Source of the DNA: Polycyclovorans sp964425915
Lineage (GTDB): Bacteria; Pseudomonadota; Gammaproteobacteria; Nevskiales; Nevskiaceae
Reading direction: 5' to 3'
DNA: 64,000 bases
NCBI GenBank assembly: GCA_964425915.1
Contig: CAYROO010000003.1
Coordinates: 62,001-126,000, forward strand
Part shown: positions 8,117 through 16,929 of the stretch, piece after piece
Numbering within the stretch: position 1 is the first letter of the stretch
How the letters are laid out: every line of letters starts with the position of its first letter
The notes under the pieces: model-generated
The model's input: the letters and a program-made list of their open reading frames with translations, nothing else
Told to the model about the DNA's origin: nothing
Database searches by the model: none
Position numbers and translations under genes: made by a program

Positions 8117-9518
8117 TCGGGGTATCCGCCGCCGGCAGCGTCTTGCCGGGATTGAGAATGCCAGCCGGGTCGAACAGCGCACGCAGCGCCTGCATCTGCG
8201 CCAGCGTACTGGGGTCGATCTCCCACGCGACGTAGGCATGTTTTTCGATGCCTACCCCATGCTCACCTGACAGGGTGCCGCCGAGGGACAGAACCGTGCG
8301 GAACACCTCCGCAAGGCAGTCACCAATGGCCGCCATCTGTCGGGCATCGTCCGGATCGGCCAGCAGATTGACATGCAGGTTGCCGTTGCCGGCATGACCA
8401 AAGTTGACGATCTGCAAGCGATAGCGGGCCGACAGCGCCTCAAGCACCGCCAGCAATTCCGGCAGACGGCTGACCGGCACCGCCACATCCTCGTTGACCT
8501 TCTTCGGTGCCAGTTGCCGCAACGACGGTGACAGCGCCTTGCGACAGGCCCAGAGCGCCTCCGCCTCGGCGGCGTTCGCAGCGCTGCGCAGCTGCACCAG
8601 CCCGGTGCCTTCGGCCGCCCGTGCCACCGCCGCCTGCGCCGCGACCACGGTGTCATCGCTGCCGTCCACGTCGATCAACAGCAGCGCGCCAGTACCCTCG
8701 GGTACCCCGGTGTCCTGCCAGGCCTGCGCCAGCCGCACCGCGGTGCCGTCCATGAACTCCAGTGACGCCGGCACTTCCGCCTGTCCCATGATGCGCACCA
8801 CTGCCGCCACCGCCGACGCCGCGTCGGCGTAGCATGCCCGCAGGGTGCGCTGCTGCGAGGGCTTGGGCAGGAGCTTGAGTGTGGCTTCGGTGATGATGGC
8901 CAGGGTGCCCTCGCTGCCCACCAGCAAACGGGTCAAGTCGTAGCCGACCACGCCCTTGGTGGTGCGTCCTCCGGTCACCAGGCTGCGGCCGTCACCGGAC
9001 ACCGCGCGAAGGCCCAGCACGTTGTCGCGTGCGGTGCCGTACTTGACCGCTCGCGGACCACCGGCACCGCAGGCAAGATTACCCCCCACGGTGGAATATC
9101 CAGCACTGGTGGGGTCCGGCGCCCAGAACAGGCCGTCCACCTGCGCACGCCGCTGCACCTCGCCGTTGATACACCCGGCCTGGACCACCATCAGGCGGTC
9201 TTCGGGGCGGTATTCGAGGATTCGGTCCATCCGCTCCAGCGACATCACCACACCGCCCTGCAGCGGCACACTGGCGCCAGTGGTGTTGGTGCCGCGTCCA
9301 CGCGCCACCAGCGGCGTTTGGTGGTCCCGGCAGGCGGCGACCACGGCCGCCACCTCAGCATGATCAACCGGAAACACCACGGCTTGCGGAAGGCTCAAAC
9401 GCCGCGAATTGTCGTAGCCATAGGGAAGACAATCCGCGGGGTCATACAGGCAGCGTTGTGGCGGCAGGGTGTCGGCAAGCGCTGACAACAGCAGGGGATT
9501 CAGCGGGGCAATGCTCAT
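8109..9518 (-). CDS. FAD-binding 2-hydroxyacid dehydrogenase (GlcD/D-lactate dehydrogenase family)
   Basis: 469 residues. The start at 9518 forms ATGA with the yraN stop; a longer frame exists but would enter yraN. The N-terminal PCMH-type FAD-binding domain has VARGRGTNTTGASVPLQGGVVMSL and PDPTSAGYSTVGGNLACGAGG. The C-terminal FAD-linked oxidase cap has VNFGHAGNGNLHVNLL and GGTLSGEHGVGIEK, the metal/substrate signatures of the GlcD/LldD2-like family. It probably oxidises D-lactate, glycolate or a related 2-hydroxyacid and passes electrons to the respiratory chain. No GlcE or GlcF partner is adjacent, which favours a single-subunit D-lactate dehydrogenase-like enzyme. Confidence 0.85.
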   Translation of the reverse strand: MSIAPLNPLLLSALADTLPPQRCLYDPADCLPYGYDNSRRLSLPQAVVFPVDHAEVAAVVAACRDHQTPLVARGRGTNTTGASVPLQGGVVMSLERMDRILEYRPEDRLMVVQAGCINGEVQRRAQVDGLFWAPDPTSAGYSTVGGNLACGAGGPRAVKYGTARDNVLGLRAVSGDGRSLVTGGRTTKGVVGYDLTRLLVGSEGTLAIITEATLKLLPKPSQQRTLRACYADAASAVAAVVRIMGQAEVPASLEFMDGTAVRLAQAWQDTGVPEGTGALLLIDVDGSDDTVVAAQAAVARAAEGTGLVQLRSAANAAEAEALWACRKALSPSLRQLAPKKVNEDVAVPVSRLPELLAVLEALSARYRLQIVNFGHAGNGNLHVNLLADPDDARQMAAIGDCLAEVFRTVLSLGGTLSGEHGVGIEKHAYVAWEIDPSTLAQMQALRALFDPAGILNPGKTLPAADTPTT

Positions 9519-9901
9519 GACCATCCATCCTGTCCGAAGGCGCCGCGCAGCCACTGCGGCGTGCCGCTGTCCTGAAGCGTAATGACATCAAAACGGATCG
9601 CGCGATGCTGGTGCGTCGGATGCCGGGCCAGCCAAGCGGAGGCTGCCCTCAGAATCCTTTGCTGCTTGCGCGGCCCAATGGTGTCGACCGCACTGCCAAA
9701 ACGGCTGGCGCTGCGGGCGCGTACTTCCACCACCACCAGGGTGGCACCATCTAGGGCGACGATATCCAACTCGCCGAATCGGAAACGGGCGTTGCGGTCC
9801 AGCACCTGCAGACCCGCCTGCCGAAGATGGCGTTCGGCCTGCGCCTCGGCTTGGCGGCCGCGACGCTGGGCCGGCGTCAGCGCCAGTCGGAATCCGACCA
9901 C
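9515..9901 (-). CDS. yraN: YraN family (UPF0102) endonuclease-fold protein
   Basis: 128 residues. Signature stretches are GRQAEAQAERHLRQAGLQVLDRNARFRFGELDIVALDG and VVVEVRARS, which give the restriction-endonuclease-like core (E, D and E-x-K-like positions; here the last is EVR). The cellular role is not settled. It begins inside the 3' end of lpoA (25-bp overlap). The lpoA-yraN order, with rsmI divergent, is the usual gammaproteobacterial arrangement and supports the name. Confidence 0.9.
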   Translation of the reverse strand: MVGFRLALTPAQRRGRQAEAQAERHLRQAGLQVLDRNARFRFGELDIVALDGATLVVVEVRARSASRFGSAVDTIGPRKQQRILRAASAWLARHPTHQHRAIRFDVITLQDSGTPQWLRGAFGQDGWS

Positions 9902-11682
9902 GTGTTTTCCGCAGCCGACGGCGCCGGCAGTGGCTCGAGGCCGCGCGTGGTGATCAGCGCACAGGCCAGATCGCGCTGGACACGGCCATCCGCGCCCAGC
10001 GACAGACGCCCCGTCATGCCGTCGAGCACTGTGAGCGGACCGCGACCGAGCGACTGCGCCAGCGCCAGCGCATCCACCCCCATCGCGAACAAACGCGGCT
10101 GACTGTCGCGTGCGGTCAGTGCACTGCCGCGCACCCAGGTCGGCGTCCGCTGTGCCTCGATCAACCAGGGCTGGTCGCAGAAGCGGGTCCCGATGAGATC
10201 GCCCGCGGCACCCTGCTGCGGATCGTGGACGGCTGCAGTGGCAAAGGCCGGGAGGTCCTGGGCCCGGTGAAACCGGAATTGCGACCAGATCTGGCGGCCG
10301 TCGACCGGCCGACCGGCGAAAAACACCATGTCGATATCGCCACGCCGGCGGGCCTCGAAAACCGGCCGCGTACCCAGCACATTGACCAGCTCGCGGTACC
10401 GCGACTCACTGTCTGAAACCCGCATCAGGTCTTTGATGGCGTCCGAAAAGTCCGACGTGCCGGGTGCGTAGCGTCGGCGATCCAGCACGGCGCCGCCGCG
10501 CTCGGCCAGCGCCCGTTCGAAGGCATCGCCAATGCGATCCCCCCAGTTGCCATCGGGCAGCAGCATCACCACGCGCAGCCACTGTGCCGACGCGGCCTGC
10601 TCGGCCGCCGCGCGTGCCTCGTCCTCCGGCGCCAGACCGAACTGCAACAGATTGGCGGCATAGGCGCCGCGCTCCATCTGGTTCAGCGCGATCATCGGTA
10701 CTGACAGCGGTCCAGCGGCCACCACCGCACTGACGCTGTCCTTATGCAGCGGCCCGATCAGCAGGGCTGCGCCGTCCTGCAACGCCGTCCGATAGGCGCG
10801 CACGGCACCTTCGGCGTGGCCGCCGGTATCGTAGAAGCGTACCGGCACCTGCAGCCCGGCCTGCAGATAGGCCGCCATCCAGCCATCACGAATGGCGGCT
10901 GCCGTGGCCGACAGCGGGCCGCTCTGCGGCAACAGTACGGCCCAATGCCCCCCCGTCGCCGGCGCCGCGAAACGCAGGCCAGCGTCCATAGCGGACAGCG
11001 CCGATTGCAGCCCCCCCGATGCCATCCAGTCGCTGGCCGGGTGCGGACCGAACTGGGCTCGCCACTGGGCCATGGCCGCATCGCGGTCGGCCTGTTGTTG
11101 CGCCAGTGCCAAAGCTAACCAGCCTTCGACCACGAAGCCCTCCCCCGCCGCCTGCAGCCGATCCGCCGGCCCCAGCCGCGCCGCCAGCAAGCCTTGCCAG
11201 AGGCGGTCTCGGTTGTCATCTCGGGCCAGGGCATCGGGCAACAGCGGCAGGCGATCCACCCAGGCACGCACGGCCGCCACCGGCTGTCCCAGGCGCTGCA
11301 AGGCCTCGGCACGAAGCGCCAGTGCCGACGCCATCACCTCGGCTTCGGGGGCCTCCGCAGGCAGCAGGCGCAGCACATCGGCATCGCGACCTTCGGCGGC
11401 GGCCAATCGCGCGCGCAGCAACTGCAGGCGCGGCATCAAGGTGATGGGTACGGAGTGATCTGCCAAAGCCGCGAGGTGGGCGCGCGCCATCGCCAGGTCG
11501 CCACGCGCGAACGCCGACTCGGCGCCATACAGCGGCGAGCGCCCCGCGGGTGCGGACGGCGTCGGCAGTGCGGACGGCGGCGCCCGGTCGATCGGGGCCG
11601 GCATCGCCGCGCAACCGGACAGCAGCACGAACAGGGCGGCACCGGGCCAGGTCCAGCGGGGGATGCGATCAACGGGCGTCAT
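9877..11682 (-). CDS. lpoA: Penicillin-binding protein activator LpoA, outer-membrane lipoprotein
   Basis: 601 residues from the ATG at 11682. The upstream part of the frame would lie in front of the signal peptide, so it was not used. The signal peptide ends in a lipobox (VLLSGC, Cys near residue 24). An N-terminal TPR-like helical domain (about 50-240) precedes a periplasmic-binding-protein-like domain (WAVLLPQSGPLSATAAAIRDGW; LIGPLHKDSV; MVFFAGRP). LpoA reaches through the peptidoglycan and stimulates PBP1A. It is divergent from rsmI with 35 bp between the starts, the conserved layout. Confidence 0.92.
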   Translation of the reverse strand: MTPVDRIPRWTWPGAALFVLLSGCAAMPAPIDRAPPSALPTPSAPAGRSPLYGAESAFARGDLAMARAHLAALADHSVPITLMPRLQLLRARLAAAEGRDADVLRLLPAEAPEAEVMASALALRAEALQRLGQPVAAVRAWVDRLPLLPDALARDDNRDRLWQGLLAARLGPADRLQAAGEGFVVEGWLALALAQQQADRDAAMAQWRAQFGPHPASDWMASGGLQSALSAMDAGLRFAAPATGGHWAVLLPQSGPLSATAAAIRDGWMAAYLQAGLQVPVRFYDTGGHAEGAVRAYRTALQDGAALLIGPLHKDSVSAVVAAGPLSVPMIALNQMERGAYAANLLQFGLAPEDEARAAAEQAASAQWLRVVMLLPDGNWGDRIGDAFERALAERGGAVLDRRRYAPGTSDFSDAIKDLMRVSDSESRYRELVNVLGTRPVFEARRRGDIDMVFFAGRPVDGRQIWSQFRFHRAQDLPAFATAAVHDPQQGAAGDLIGTRFCDQPWLIEAQRTPTWVRGSALTARDSQPRLFAMGVDALALAQSLGRGPLTVLDGMTGRLSLGADGRVQRDLACALITTRGLEPLPAPSAAENTWSDSDWR

Positions 11683-11717
11683 GGCTTGAAAGTATGACAC
11701 GGTGCGACAATGCCTCC

Positions 11718-12584
11718 ATGACGGAAGCGCGCGCCGCGATTCAACCCGGCCACCTCTACGTGGTGGCCACACCCATTGGCAATCTGGGAGACCTCAGCCC
11801 GCGCGCGATCGCCGTGCTGTCGGCGGTGGATCAGATTCTGGCAGAAGACACCCGCACCACCGGCGTACTGCTACAACAAGCCGGCATACACGCGGCGCTG
11901 CTGCCGGTCCACGATCACAACGAGCGCGCCCGCAGCGACACGCTGGTGCAACGGCTGCTGGCTGGCGCAGCGCTGGCCCTGGTATCCGACGCCGGCACAC
12001 CGCTGATCTCCGATCCCGGCTTCGTGCTGGTGCGCGCGGCGCGGGAAGCCGGTGTGCCCGTGGTGGCGGTGCCGGGGCCCTGCGCGTTGGTCACCGCGCT
12101 GTCAGTGGCGGGGCTGCCCACCGACCGTTTCACCTTTGCTGGCTTTCTGCCACCCAAGACCCATGCGCGCCAGCAGGCACTGCAGCAACTCCGCAAGGTG
12201 CCGCATACCCTCGTGTTCTATGAGTCCAGCCATCGCATCGTGGACACCGCCGAAGCGCTGGCGGCGGTGTTCGGCCCGGACCGACCCGTGCTGCTGGCGC
12301 GGGAGCTGACCAAACAGTTTGAACAGACACACGGTTGCTCCGCAGGCGCGCTCGCCGACTGGCTGCGCGCCGATCGCAACCGTCAGCGGGGGGAGTTCGT
12401 GCTGGTGGTCGGCGGCGCCCCGGACGGCGAGGGCGACGAGGATCGCGGCCGCGATACGCTGGCGGTGCTGTTGCAGGAACTGTCGCCATCCGCGGCCGCC
12501 CGCGTCGCCGCCACGCTCACCGGTCTGTCTCGTAAGCAGCTCTACACGCTGGCGCTGACCATGACGCCCGACCGCGACAGCTAA
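11718..12584 (+). CDS. rsmI: 16S rRNA (cytidine1402-2'-O)-methyltransferase
   Basis: 288 residues from the ATG giving MTEARAAIQPGHLYVVATPIGNLGD. The tetrapyrrole-methylase-fold signature GHLYVVATPIGNLGDLSPRA is followed by ILAEDTRTTG, LVSDAGTPLISDPG and FLPPKTHARQQAL. The C-terminal part carries the small RsmI-specific domain. It methylates the ribose of C1402 in 16S rRNA using SAM. The 5' region is very short (35 bp to lpoA), so promoters for both genes must overlap there; I could not place them. Confidence 0.96.
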   Translation: MTEARAAIQPGHLYVVATPIGNLGDLSPRAIAVLSAVDQILAEDTRTTGVLLQQAGIHAALLPVHDHNERARSDTLVQRLLAGAALALVSDAGTPLISDPGFVLVRAAREAGVPVVAVPGPCALVTALSVAGLPTDRFTFAGFLPPKTHARQQALQQLRKVPHTLVFYESSHRIVDTAEALAAVFGPDRPVLLARELTKQFEQTHGCSAGALADWLRADRNRQRGEFVLVVGGAPDGEGDEDRGRDTLAVLLQELSPSAAARVAATLTGLSRKQLYTLALTMTPDRDS

Positions 12585-12593
12585 GCGCCTGAC

Positions 12594-13325
12594 TCAGAAG
12601 TCGAGGTCCAGCGCACCACAGAGCCAGTCCATCATCGGTGCCAGCACCTGATAGTGCTTCACCACCTGCTGAGGCAGGTCCGCCTTCAGTAGCGTCGCGT
12701 CATCGAGCGACATGCTGGCGACAAAATCCTTGCGCTTGAGGTCCTCGATCAGGGGATGCGCGGGATCGAACCCGCGCGGCGGCCGCGACAGGCTGTCACC
12801 CCCCAGCGCGAAATGTCGACGGAACGCTGTGCCTTGCGTCGCCTGCTGCCAGCTGGCCGGGTTGTTGACCAGGTAGGCGCGAATACGCCGCAGGGTTTCC
12901 GGCTGGGGATGCCAGATACCGCCGCCAATAAAACTCTCGCCCGGCGACAGGTGAAAATAGAACACTGGCGCGTCGAGGCGACCCGGCGCGGCGTTGCCGC
13001 CCGCATCGGCCCGTGCAGCGCCGCGGGTGGCCGCATGAAAGAAGCTCATGCCGGCGTGGGTCTTGTACGGCGTCTTGTCCTTGCTGAAGCGGGTATCACG
13101 ATGAATCCGGAACAGCGAGCCCCCCACCTTTTTCGGGCTGGCAACGAAGGACGAACTGAGCGCTGACAAGGGCGCCGCGATGTCGCTGATAAAGCGCAAA
13201 CAAGGGCTGCGGACATCCCGTTCGTAGGCCTCACGGTGCGCGTCGAACCAGGCCTTGTCGTTGTGTTGTGACAACTGCCGAAAGAATCGCAGGGTGTCCT
13301 CGGTGAAGTACGGGGTCGTAGCCAT
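12594..13325 (-). CDS. DUF2461 domain protein (TIGR02453 family)
   Basis: 243 residues from the ATG at 13325 (MATTPYFTEDTLRFFRQLSQHNDKAWFDAHR). The in-frame extension upstream would run into the neighbouring gene. Family signatures are NDKAWFDAHREAYE, KDKTPYKTHAGMSFFHA, FYFHLSPGESFIGGGIWHPQPE and a C-terminal LIEDLKRKDFVASM. The family is conserved and widespread but has no established biochemical role that I know of. It lies 4 bp downstream of the DUF4105 membrane-protein gene and is probably co-transcribed with it. Confidence 0.88.
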   Translation of the reverse strand: MATTPYFTEDTLRFFRQLSQHNDKAWFDAHREAYERDVRSPCLRFISDIAAPLSALSSSFVASPKKVGGSLFRIHRDTRFSKDKTPYKTHAGMSFFHAATRGAARADAGGNAAPGRLDAPVFYFHLSPGESFIGGGIWHPQPETLRRIRAYLVNNPASWQQATQGTAFRRHFALGGDSLSRPPRGFDPAHPLIEDLKRKDFVASMSLDDATLLKADLPQQVVKHYQVLAPMMDWLCGALDLDF

Positions 13326-13329
13326 GGTC

Positions 13330-14505
13330 TCACCGCGCTCCTGGGCGGATGGCCAGCGCATACAGGCCAGCCAAGTGGACGGGCATCCAGAAACCGATCC
13401 AGTGGGCATTGCCCTGTGCTGGTCCGGGCAGACCATGCAGCAACAGGGCCACGACCGGCGCCGCAGCGATGATCGCCGCCACCGCCAAGGTGAATCTTCC
13501 AGCCGTGCGCGGTCGGCGCGCCCACGCGGGCAGCAACAGCAAACTCAGCGGCAGGGTCAACAGCAAATTCTGATTGTTGGCCATCACGTCGTGATCGGTC
13601 AGTCCCCAGCCAAAGGCAATCACCACACCCGCCAGGCCAGCCAGCAGCGACAGGCCCAATCCCAGGGTCGCCCGCAGCCACCACTGCCGCCGACCCACCG
13701 CCAGCAGCAGCGCCAGCGTCAGCCCCGCCAGGGTCAGCGGCCCGCGGAGATCCGGCGCCTGCGTCGGGGTCGCTGGCAGATTACCGGTCAGCCAGTAGCC
13801 AGACTGCGCCACCAAGGGACGACGCTCGCCGTCGGCGGTGGTCAGCTGGAGCTCGGCCACCGCGGTCATCAGCTGCTCGGGTAGAAAGGCCTGTTGCCAG
13901 CGATCAATGGGAGCATCGGTGCCCGCCCCCAAAAGGTAATCGGTCACCAGCATCAGCGACGGCACCGGCGACATCATGCGTGCCGCCTCGTACCGGAACG
14001 ACCGCCCGCTGGCCGCACCGACCCACTGCGCACGCAGCGCTCCGCCGGTGGCAAGGTCAAGGACATCGCGGACCTTGGTGCTGCAGTTGGCGGTGAAGTA
14101 GTGGTAACGATATTCGGCATTTTCCGGCTGCGCGTTCCACGCCAGGAAGTCCGCCAGCGACTGCGCCTGCGCTGGCGCAAGATCAAGCTGCTGCTCGAAC
14201 ACCCAGCGCCCTTCTGCCTGGTAGGCCGCCAGCGTCTGCGGCAGCGACTGCGATGCCACCCGGTACAGCATGCGACCGCGGGCAAAATTGAGGAAAAAGT
14301 GCTTCTGCCCGAAGTCGAACAGCCCGTAGTTGTAGACCCGTGGCGCCCCTGCGTCGGCATCGCGCACCAAAAGGGCGTTGTGACCGTAGCGCTGCCAGTA
14401 GACCTCACCCGGCTGAAAGGTGAGCAGGCTGATTTGCGGGGCCGCCGCTGCGATGCCTGACCAAAGCAACAGGCCCAACATCCATCCCAGCCGTTGCCGT
14501 CGCAT
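13330..14505 (-). CDS. DUF4105 / Lnb N-terminal-domain membrane protein
   Basis: 391 residues from the ATG at 14505; a GTG at 14523 would add six residues and cannot be excluded. The signal peptide (about 1-22, ending AAAA) leads to a periplasmic DUF4105 domain with YGHNALLVRD (His42) and FTANCSTKVRDVLD (Cys141), probable catalytic positions. The C-terminal third (about residues 235-391) has five to six hydrophobic helices. From memory, this domain is named for Lnb, a lipoprotein N-acyltransferase. It lies directly downstream of corC, where enterobacteria carry lnt. An acyltransferase or protease-like role is inference. Confidence 0.78.
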   Translation of the reverse strand: MRRQRLGWMLGLLLWSGIAAAAPQISLLTFQPGEVYWQRYGHNALLVRDADAGAPRVYNYGLFDFGQKHFFLNFARGRMLYRVASQSLPQTLAAYQAEGRWVFEQQLDLAPAQAQSLADFLAWNAQPENAEYRYHYFTANCSTKVRDVLDLATGGALRAQWVGAASGRSFRYEAARMMSPVPSLMLVTDYLLGAGTDAPIDRWQQAFLPEQLMTAVAELQLTTADGERRPLVAQSGYWLTGNLPATPTQAPDLRGPLTLAGLTLALLLAVGRRQWWLRATLGLGLSLLAGLAGVVIAFGWGLTDHDVMANNQNLLLTLPLSLLLLPAWARRPRTAGRFTLAVAAIIAAAPVVALLLHGLPGPAQGNAHWIGFWMPVHLAGLYALAIRPGAR

Positions 14506-14525
14506 CTTGAGTGCTCGCGCCACAA

Positions 14526-15401
14526 CTAGGCGGTCGACAGCGTCACCTGCAACAGGTGCAGGCGGCGGCTGTCGGCGCGTTGGACATTGAAACTGAATCG
14601 CCCGATCCGCAGGCTTTCACCCCGCTTCGGCATGTGGCCGAAGTGGTGCATCACCAAACCGCCGATGGTGTCGAACTCGTCATCGGGAAAATCGGTGGTG
14701 AAGTATTCGTTGAAGGTCTCGATGGGCGTCAAGCCATTGACCAGGAAGCGGCGCTCGTCCTGGCGCAGGATGGTGGCCGATTCCGCCTCGTCGTATTCGT
14801 CGTCGATCTCGCCGACGATCTGCTCCAGCACGTCCTCGATGGTCACCAGCCCGCTGACACCGCCGTACTCGTCGACCACCACCGCCATGTGATTGCGGCC
14901 CCGCTTGAAGTCCTTGAGCAGGATGTTCACCCGCTTCGACTCCGGCACGAACACGGCTGGACGCAACTGCGCACGGAGGTCGAAGGTACCCGGATCGAAG
15001 CCGGGCACCGATGCCGTGAACTTGAGCAGGTCTTTGGCCAGCAGGATGCCAACGATCTCATCGCGCGAGTCACCGATCACCGGAAACCGCGAGTGCCCCG
15101 ATTCCACCACCAGCCGAAGGATCTCGTCGAGCCCACCGTCGGATTCCACCACCACCATCTGCGCACGCGGCACCATGATGTCGCGGACCTGGGTCTCGGC
15201 CGTCTCCAACACCCCCTCGAACATGGTGAGGGCGTCAGCATCCAGCAGTGCCGACTCCCGCGCCTCCTTCAGCACTTCCATCAGCTCTTCGCGGGTCTGC
15301 GGTGCACCGGCGAAGGATTGCGTGACCCGGCGCCACCAGCGGCTGATCGGGGTCTCGTCGGTCTTGTTGTCGTGTCGGGTACTAGGGTCGTCGTCGTTCA
15401 T
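14526..15401 (-). CDS. corC: CorC/YbeX-type CBS-domain protein
   Basis: 291 residues from the ATG at 15401 (MNDDDPSTRHDN); an ATG 21 bases earlier is also possible, and neither has a clear ribosome-binding site. It is soluble, with no membrane domain. The paired CBS domains are VRDIMVPRAQMVVVE...SGHSRFPVIGD and VFVPESKRVNILLKDFKRGRNHMAVVVDEYGG, followed by a C-terminal CorC/HlyC transporter-associated domain (DDEFDTIGGLVMHHFGHMPKRGE). Such proteins are linked to Mg2+/Co2+ efflux and, in the ybeXYZ cluster, to ribosome metabolism. It follows ybeY with a 63-bp gap. Confidence 0.9.
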   Translation of the reverse strand: MNDDDPSTRHDNKTDETPISRWWRRVTQSFAGAPQTREELMEVLKEARESALLDADALTMFEGVLETAETQVRDIMVPRAQMVVVESDGGLDEILRLVVESGHSRFPVIGDSRDEIVGILLAKDLLKFTASVPGFDPGTFDLRAQLRPAVFVPESKRVNILLKDFKRGRNHMAVVVDEYGGVSGLVTIEDVLEQIVGEIDDEYDEAESATILRQDERRFLVNGLTPIETFNEYFTTDFPDDEFDTIGGLVMHHFGHMPKRGESLRIGRFSFNVQRADSRRLHLLQVTLSTA

Positions 15402-15464
15402 GTGTGGGGGTTGGGCCCTCATTGGCGAGGGGTTCAGTCCGCCCTGCCGCCGCGGCGGCAGGGG

Positions 15465-15941
15465 TCAAGCATAGGGGTCGGGGATGCCGAGCGTGGCCAG
15501 GATGGCCACCTCGCGCGCCTCCATCACCTCGGCGTCCGCCTCGGTCTGGTGATCCAGGCCCAGCAGGTGCAAGCAACCATGCACCACCAGGTGAGCCCAA
15601 TGGTCGCCCGGGGCTTTACCCTGAATGCGAGCCTCTTCGGCTACCACTTCGGCGCACAGCACCAGATCGCCCAGCACCGTCTCCGCCGACGCCGTTTCCG
15701 GCACCGCATCATCGTAGTGAAACGACAGCACGTTGGTCGGCTTGTCCTTGCCGCGATAGGTATGGTTCAGCTGGCGCGATTCAAGGGCATCGACGATGCG
15801 CAGCGTCAGCGCGCCGTGCAGATCGGGCAGCGCTGCCCGTACCACCCGCCGAAGCCGCGCTGCTGAGGGCAGGCCACGGGCCGGCACCCTGCGCTGGATG
15901 GTCACCTCCAGCCCCGCAGGCGGCGGCTCAGTGGCCATCAT
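15465..15941 (-). CDS. ybeY: Endoribonuclease YbeY
   Basis: 158 residues. Two ATG codons sit side by side (15941 and 15938) just inside the end of phoH; I took the first. The frame is open upstream but only within phoH. The zinc-binding motif HGCLHLLGLDHQ (H-x3-H-x5-H) and the RQLNHTYRGKDKPTNVLSF stretch are diagnostic. YbeY takes part in 16S rRNA 3'-end maturation and ribosome quality control. The order miaB-phoH-ybeY-corC is conserved in gammaproteobacteria. Confidence 0.95.
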   Translation of the reverse strand: MMATEPPPAGLEVTIQRRVPARGLPSAARLRRVVRAALPDLHGALTLRIVDALESRQLNHTYRGKDKPTNVLSFHYDDAVPETASAETVLGDLVLCAEVVAEEARIQGKAPGDHWAHLVVHGCLHLLGLDHQTEADAEVMEAREVAILATLGIPDPYA

Positions 15942-16929
15942 TGCCCTCGAAGCGCTCGTAGGCTTCAACCACGGCCTGTACCAGCGGGTGGCGCACCACA
16001 TCTTCTTTGCGGAAATGGGTCACGCTGATGCCGGGAACGCCCGCCAGTACCTGCAGTGCATGCCGCAAGCCACTTTTCTCGTGTCGCGGCAGGTCAATCT
16101 GTGTGACGTCCCCCGTGACCACGGCGACGCTGCCGAAGCCAAGGCGGGTGAGGAACATCTTCATCTGCTCGATCGTGGTGTTCTGTGCCTCATCGAGAAT
16201 GACATAGCTCTCGTTGAGCGTACGCCCACGCATGAATGCCAGCGGTGCAACCTCGATGACGTTCTTTTCGGTCAACCGTGCGACCTTCTCGAACCCGAGC
16301 ATCTCGTAGAGGGCATCGTAAAGCGGGCGCAGGTAGGGGTTGATCTTGTCAGCCATATCGCCCGGCAGGAACCCCAGCTTCTCGCCCGCCTCCACCGCTG
16401 GACGCACCAGCACGATACGGCGCACCCGATCACGCTCAAGCGCATTCACCGCGCTGGCCACTGCCAGATAGGTCTTGCCGGTGCCGGCCGGCCCGACGCC
16501 GAAATTGAGGTCGTGGCGATTGACCGCACTGAGGTAAGCCTTCTGCTGTGCGCTGCGACCGCGGACAACCCCGCGACGGGTACGAATGATGACTTCGCCC
16601 TCTGGGGCCGATTCCTCGCGCACCGCCAAGGGCTCAGCCTGCGGCTCGGCATGCTCGGCCAGCGCCAAATGCACGAGTTCCGTGGTGATCGGCTGATCGG
16701 CCGCCTGGTTGAACAGGGCGGTCAGCACCGCCTCGCCGCGCTGCGCGTCGCCGCGCGTGCCGACCAGCTGAAAGTGGTTGCCGCGGTTGCGAATCTCGAT
16801 ACCCAGGCGCAGCTCGATCTGGCGCAGATGGGCGTCGAATGGGCCGCTGAGATTGGCCAGCCGTTCGCTGTCATCCGGACGCAGGACCAGGTCGATCCGG
16901 GCCTGCGCCGGCCGGGTGGGCGCGCTCAT
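15928..16929 (-). CDS. ybeZ: PhoH-like ATPase (YbeZ)
   Basis: 333 residues. An N-terminal KH-like region (about 20-90) precedes the PhoH ATPase domain with Walker A FGVGPAGTGKTYLAV and Walker B SYVILDEAQNTT. Also present are RGRTLNESYV and VVTGDVTQIDLP, typical of the family. YbeZ acts with YbeY in RNA metabolism. It begins by ATGA overlap with the miaB stop and overlaps the start of ybeY, so the four genes are almost certainly one transcript. Confidence 0.95.
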   Translation of the reverse strand: MSAPTRPAQARIDLVLRPDDSERLANLSGPFDAHLRQIELRLGIEIRNRGNHFQLVGTRGDAQRGEAVLTALFNQAADQPITTELVHLALAEHAEPQAEPLAVREESAPEGEVIIRTRRGVVRGRSAQQKAYLSAVNRHDLNFGVGPAGTGKTYLAVASAVNALERDRVRRIVLVRPAVEAGEKLGFLPGDMADKINPYLRPLYDALYEMLGFEKVARLTEKNVIEVAPLAFMRGRTLNESYVILDEAQNTTIEQMKMFLTRLGFGSVAVVTGDVTQIDLPRHEKSGLRHALQVLAGVPGISVTHFRKEDVVRHPLVQAVVEAYERFEGNDGH

